A DNA stretch of 5,975 nucleotides. Source: JAXDLW01 sp050998755 (lineage in GTDB: Bacteria; Chloroflexota; Dormibacteria; DASZGP01). The notes beneath the pieces are model-generated. The model saw nothing but the letters and a program-made list of their open reading frames with translations, was not told the DNA's origin and ran no database searches. Below, piece after piece: positions 5,823 through 5,975 of this stretch. Location of the stretch: contig JBPCPW010000002.1 of assembly GCA_050998755.1 (NCBI GenBank), positions 1-5,975 on the forward strand, written 5' to 3'. The first letter of the stretch is position 1. Each line of letters starts with the position of its first letter. A program made the translations under genes and the position numbers.

Positions 5823-5975
5823 CATGCTGCCAATCGTGCGTCCTCGATGAGGTGGTCGACCTGGGTGTCGAAGCGATTCCAGGCGACGCGGAGGGGATTG
5901 GGGAGTTGTTCGGGATGGAGCCTGGCCAGGCCTCGGCAGACGACGCGGTTGTAGAGCTTGGTGAAGAAGAGGACG
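5822..5975 (-). CDS. C-terminal 50 aa of a mobile-element-type protein (partial)
   Basis: Reading leftward from the window edge, an uninterrupted frame ends at the TGA complementary to 5822-5824. It encodes a basic, helical tail beginning VLFFTKLYNRVVCRGLARL and ending HLIEDARLAA. I recall similar endings (FxTKxxNR followed by a short helical pair closing in ARLAA) in proteins carried by actinobacterial insertion elements, often after a winged-helix segment. I cannot name the family from 50 residues. The N-terminal part and any catalytic motif are off the right edge. The GC and codon use return to the high-GC pattern seen left of the lipoprotein remnant. Confidence 0.6.
   Translation of the reverse strand, partial: VLFFTKLYNRVVCRGLARLHPEQLPNPLRVAWNRFDTQVDHLIEDARLAA

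Noticed and set aside
1..5975. CRISPR arrays, tRNA or rRNA genes
   Set aside because: No regularly spaced repeats, cloverleaf or conserved rRNA segments were seen.

Overview
This is a GC-rich bacterial chromosome fragment. It carries a shikimate-pathway gene block bracketed by mobile DNA. GTG starts, four-base GTGA overlaps and the order aroC-aroK-aroB suggest an Actinomycetota-like organism. A Chloroflexota or Dormibacterota-type soil lineage fits about as well, and nothing here settles it.

Layout: (1) 1-120 is the 3' end of a group II intron, with a complete domain V and a domain VI hairpin; the rest lies off the left edge. (2) 123-3467 is a tight plus-strand operon: a two-span membrane protein with a bacterial PH (bPH2) domain, then aroC (chorismate synthase), aroK (shikimate kinase) and aroB (3-dehydroquinate synthase). 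aroB, aroK and aroC act at steps 2, 5 and 7 of the route to chorismate. The four genes overlap or are 2 nt apart, so they are probably translationally coupled. The intron ends only 2 nt before the first start codon, so the operon's native leader lies beyond the intron. (3) 3468-3569 is the short aroB trailer with two weak inverted repeats. (4) About 3570-5136 is an IS110-family element. It has a DEDD/serine transposase and, upstream of it, a structured non-coding region that I read as its bridge RNA. (5) 5151-5688 is a decayed or mis-sequenced lipoprotein gene, lower in GC and split over three frames. (6) 5689-5821 holds small inverted and tandem repeats. (7) 5822-5975 is the C-terminal end of a minus-strand, mobile-element-type protein running off the right edge.

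The main result is in the IS110 element. Two internal-loop hairpins upstream of the transposase carry four short segments that match the two host flanks and the two element ends, all phased on one GT core dinucleotide (3568-3569 and 5135-5136). This fixes the element ends, the empty target site and a bridge RNA model from sequence alone. A TTGACA near the right end and a TATGAA near the left end would form a promoter with an 18-nt spacer only when the element is circular. The two guide arms appear to be swapped relative to the IS621 arrangement as I remember it, which deserves a check.
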